Below are positions 5,997 through 7,252 of a stretch of DNA of 7,252 nucleotides, piece after piece; positions within the stretch are counted from its first letter, which is position 1; each line of letters opens with the position of its first letter. The position numbers and the translations under genes were made by a program. The stretch is taken from the NCBI GenBank assembly GCA_011523445.1, contig WTGT01000166.1, positions 1 to 7,252 of the forward strand, in the 5' to 3' direction. Source of the stretch: Paracoccaceae bacterium. Lineage in GTDB: Bacteria; Pseudomonadota; Alphaproteobacteria; Rhodobacterales; Rhodobacteraceae. Below the pieces are notes generated by a model, which did not search any database, had not been told where the DNA came from, and saw only the letters and a program-made list of their open reading frames with translations.

Positions 5997-7202
5997 TTAT
6001 TGGATCAAGCCTGCTTCCTTGGCACCGACCAGATATTCATTCTCAATGTCTGCCAGAGTTGTGGCAGCATCCTTTTCTCCGGTGATATAGGCTGCAAGCC
6101 CATTACCAAGAGCATTGAAAATGATACCAAACTCGGTACTTGCAGGATATGGCGCAGCACCATTGGCGGCCGTTGCAAAGGCGCCCTCAGCACTCTTGCC
6201 CGGAACAAAACCATCAATGATCCAAATGGCATCATCATTGTTTGCCTGAACCATTTCTGTGTCCATTCCTTCCATAATCAACTGGAAGGCAGCTTCTGCT
6301 TCTTCATCAGTGATATTGGAAGCAATTACAGTACCATCCCACCAGAGGGTTGATGCCGGACGTGCTGATCCCATGGGCGCGGAGGCCATCGTGACCAAGC
6401 CTACAACCTGGCTTTCTGCCTCATCATCCATGGCAGCTGCCCTACTGGCCCACAAGTTGGCCATAGCTATCTTGCCTTGCTGGAATTGCTGTTGAACATA
6501 GGTTGAATCCGAAACAAGAATTTCTGGATCCATGTATTCCTTTAAACGACCCATGGTTTCGAGAACATACATTCCGGTTTCATTGTTGATAGATGGTGAC
6601 AAATCATCATTGATGAGGGATTGACCCTCTCCAAGAAATAGATTGACAAAATCCAGGGCAATGTTGAAACCTGTTTTCCAGGTTGCTCCCAGAGGATAAT
6701 CGACAACACCTGCATCGGCAATCTTGGCAGCGGCGGCCAAAACCTCCTCATAGTTTGCAGGTTCGGCAATACCCAGATCATCAAGGATGTCCTGACGATA
6801 CATCAGGTGCTGAGCATTGACCATCATGGCAATTGCCACAACCTGACCATTTTGCCTGATAAGCTGATTCTCGGACAGTTGACCGCCATGTTGGGCAACA
6901 AGATCATCCAGCGGGCGAACCAGATTGTTGTTGACCAGTGGGACAAGGGTTGAATTCGATACCCCGCCAACGTGATAAAGAGACGGGTTGGCGGCAAAGG
7001 CCTCAACCTGCTTGTCTCTGAATTCCTGATCCAGTTCAGCCTGGAAATTGCCACATTCAGCCATGGCATCGGTTACGGATTTCCATGCCTGGAAACCAGC
7101 TGAAAGCGATTTGATTTCTACTTGGTTGTCATACGCACAAGCTGCCCATAAGGAACCGGGTAGCATTAGTGCTGCAACAACTGCTGTGCAAAATTTCTTC
7201 AT
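5997..7202 (-). CDS. Periplasmic solute-binding protein of a carbohydrate-type ABC transporter (family 1)
   Basis: This encodes the periplasmic receptor that delivers substrate to the two permeases, 401 residues. A signal peptide is clear: MKKF, a hydrophobic core (TAVVAALMLPGSLW), and a likely signal peptidase I site near AA|CAYDN at about residue 21. The mature part looks like family-1 sugar-binding proteins: an N-terminal lobe strand (VEIKSLSAGFQAW), a segment YHVGGVSNSTLVPLVNNNLVRPLDDL, then LGATWKTGFN and FQQGKIAMANLWASRA in the regions that line the cleft. Cys22 and Cys50 could form a disulfide in the N-lobe. The start at ATG 7202 follows AAAGGAG by 7 bases; a GTG at 7223 would add seven charged residues and lies upstream of that ribosome site. 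As first gene of the cluster it should be the most highly expressed. The ligand is unknown; aromatic residues in the cleft region fit a sugar or polyol, but this is weak. Confidence 0.94.
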   Translation of the reverse strand: MKKFCTAVVAALMLPGSLWAACAYDNQVEIKSLSAGFQAWKSVTDAMAECGNFQAELDQEFRDKQVEAFAANPSLYHVGGVSNSTLVPLVNNNLVRPLDDLVAQHGGQLSENQLIRQNGQVVAIAMMVNAQHLMYRQDILDDLGIAEPANYEEVLAAAAKIADAGVVDYPLGATWKTGFNIALDFVNLFLGEGQSLINDDLSPSINNETGMYVLETMGRLKEYMDPEILVSDSTYVQQQFQQGKIAMANLWASRAAAMDDEAESQVVGLVTMASAPMGSARPASTLWWDGTVIASNITDEEAEAAFQLIMEGMDTEMVQANNDDAIWIIDGFVPGKSAEGAFATAANGAAPYPASTEFGIIFNALGNGLAAYITGEKDAATTLADIENEYLVGAKEAGLIQ

Positions 7203-7209
7203 GCTTTTT

Positions 7210-7216
7210 CTCCTTT
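7210..7216 (-). promoter_or_regulatory. Ribosome binding site of the solute-binding protein gene
   Basis: The minus strand reads AAAGGAG with 7 bases to ATG 7202. It is strong, in line with high expression of a binding protein, and rules out the GTG at 7223 as the main start. Confidence 0.8.
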
Positions 7217-7223
7217 CTACCAC

Positions 7224-7250
7224 AAGATACTATCAAGATAAAGATACTAT
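7224..7250. repeat. 10-bp direct repeat in the leader of the operon
   Basis: AAGATACTAT occurs at 7224-7233 and again at 7241-7250, with a partial copy AAGATA between them at 7235-7240. The repeat start points are 17 bp apart. It lies just upstream of the first ribosome site and runs close to the window edge, so further copies could lie outside. It may be a regulator site or part of the promoter/leader; neither is shown. Confidence 0.6.
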
Positions 7251-7252
7251 GT

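Noticed and set aside
6000..6353. 117-residue open frame on the plus strand
   Set aside because: It is antisense to the binding-protein gene and has no domain pattern; the minus-strand reading has clear family motifs.
7137..7150. Lipoprotein signal (lipobox) at Cys22 of the binding protein
   Set aside because: The residues before the Cys are Trp-Ala-Ala, and Trp at -3 does not fit a lipobox; signal peptidase I cleavage is more likely.
1..7252. tRNA, rRNA, CRISPR array, insertion sequence or phage genes
   Set aside because: Coding sequence fills nearly the whole window; no repeat-spacer pattern, transposase, terminal inverted repeats or structural RNA was seen.

Overview
The window carries a single gene cluster of seven genes, all on the minus strand, so it reads from right to left. 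It looks like a catabolic and uptake operon for one small organic solute. The gene types (LacI-family regulator, family-1 solute-binding protein with MalF/MalG-type permeases, a HisD-like dehydrogenase, an SDR and a SnoaL-like protein) fit an alphaproteobacterium, perhaps a marine one of roseobacter or SAR116 type. That placement comes from remembered family resemblance and the moderate base composition. No marker gene supports it.

Layout in transcription order: (1) 7252-7203, a short leader with a 10-bp direct repeat and a strong Shine-Dalgarno; (2) 7202-5997, periplasmic solute-binding protein; (3) 5996-5932, intercistronic gap with a GC-rich hairpin; (4) 5931-4906, MalF-type permease; (5) 4906-3749, MalG-type permease with an unusual extra membrane region near its N-terminus; (6) 3678-3163, SnoaL-like (NTF2-fold) protein; (7) 3166-1850, zinc-dependent HisD-like dehydrogenase; (8) 1830-1063, short-chain dehydrogenase; (9) 1033-11, LacI-type repressor. 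Junctions are tight (a TAATG overlap between the permeases, a TTGA overlap before the HisD-like gene, gaps of 19 and 29 bp further on), so co-transcription is likely. No stretch over 300 bases lacks a gene.

Working model (inference): the binding protein and two permeases import a polyol, sugar-like or sulfonated polyol substrate. The SDR oxidises or reduces a secondary hydroxyl or ketone. The HisD-like enzyme, which keeps all catalytic and zinc-binding positions of histidinol dehydrogenase but lies outside any his context, oxidises a primary alcohol to a carboxylate. The SnoaL-like protein may act as an isomerase, hydratase or lyase on an intermediate. The LacI protein would sense the substrate or an intermediate. 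The nearest described parallel I know is HpsN of dihydroxypropanesulfonate breakdown, but the real substrate cannot be read from the sequence. No ABC ATPase gene is present in the window.

Several starts were refined from Shine-Dalgarno position: the SDR, LacI, MalG-like, SnoaL-like and binding-protein genes probably begin downstream of the longest possible start, while the HisD-like and MalF-like genes use TTG and GTG.
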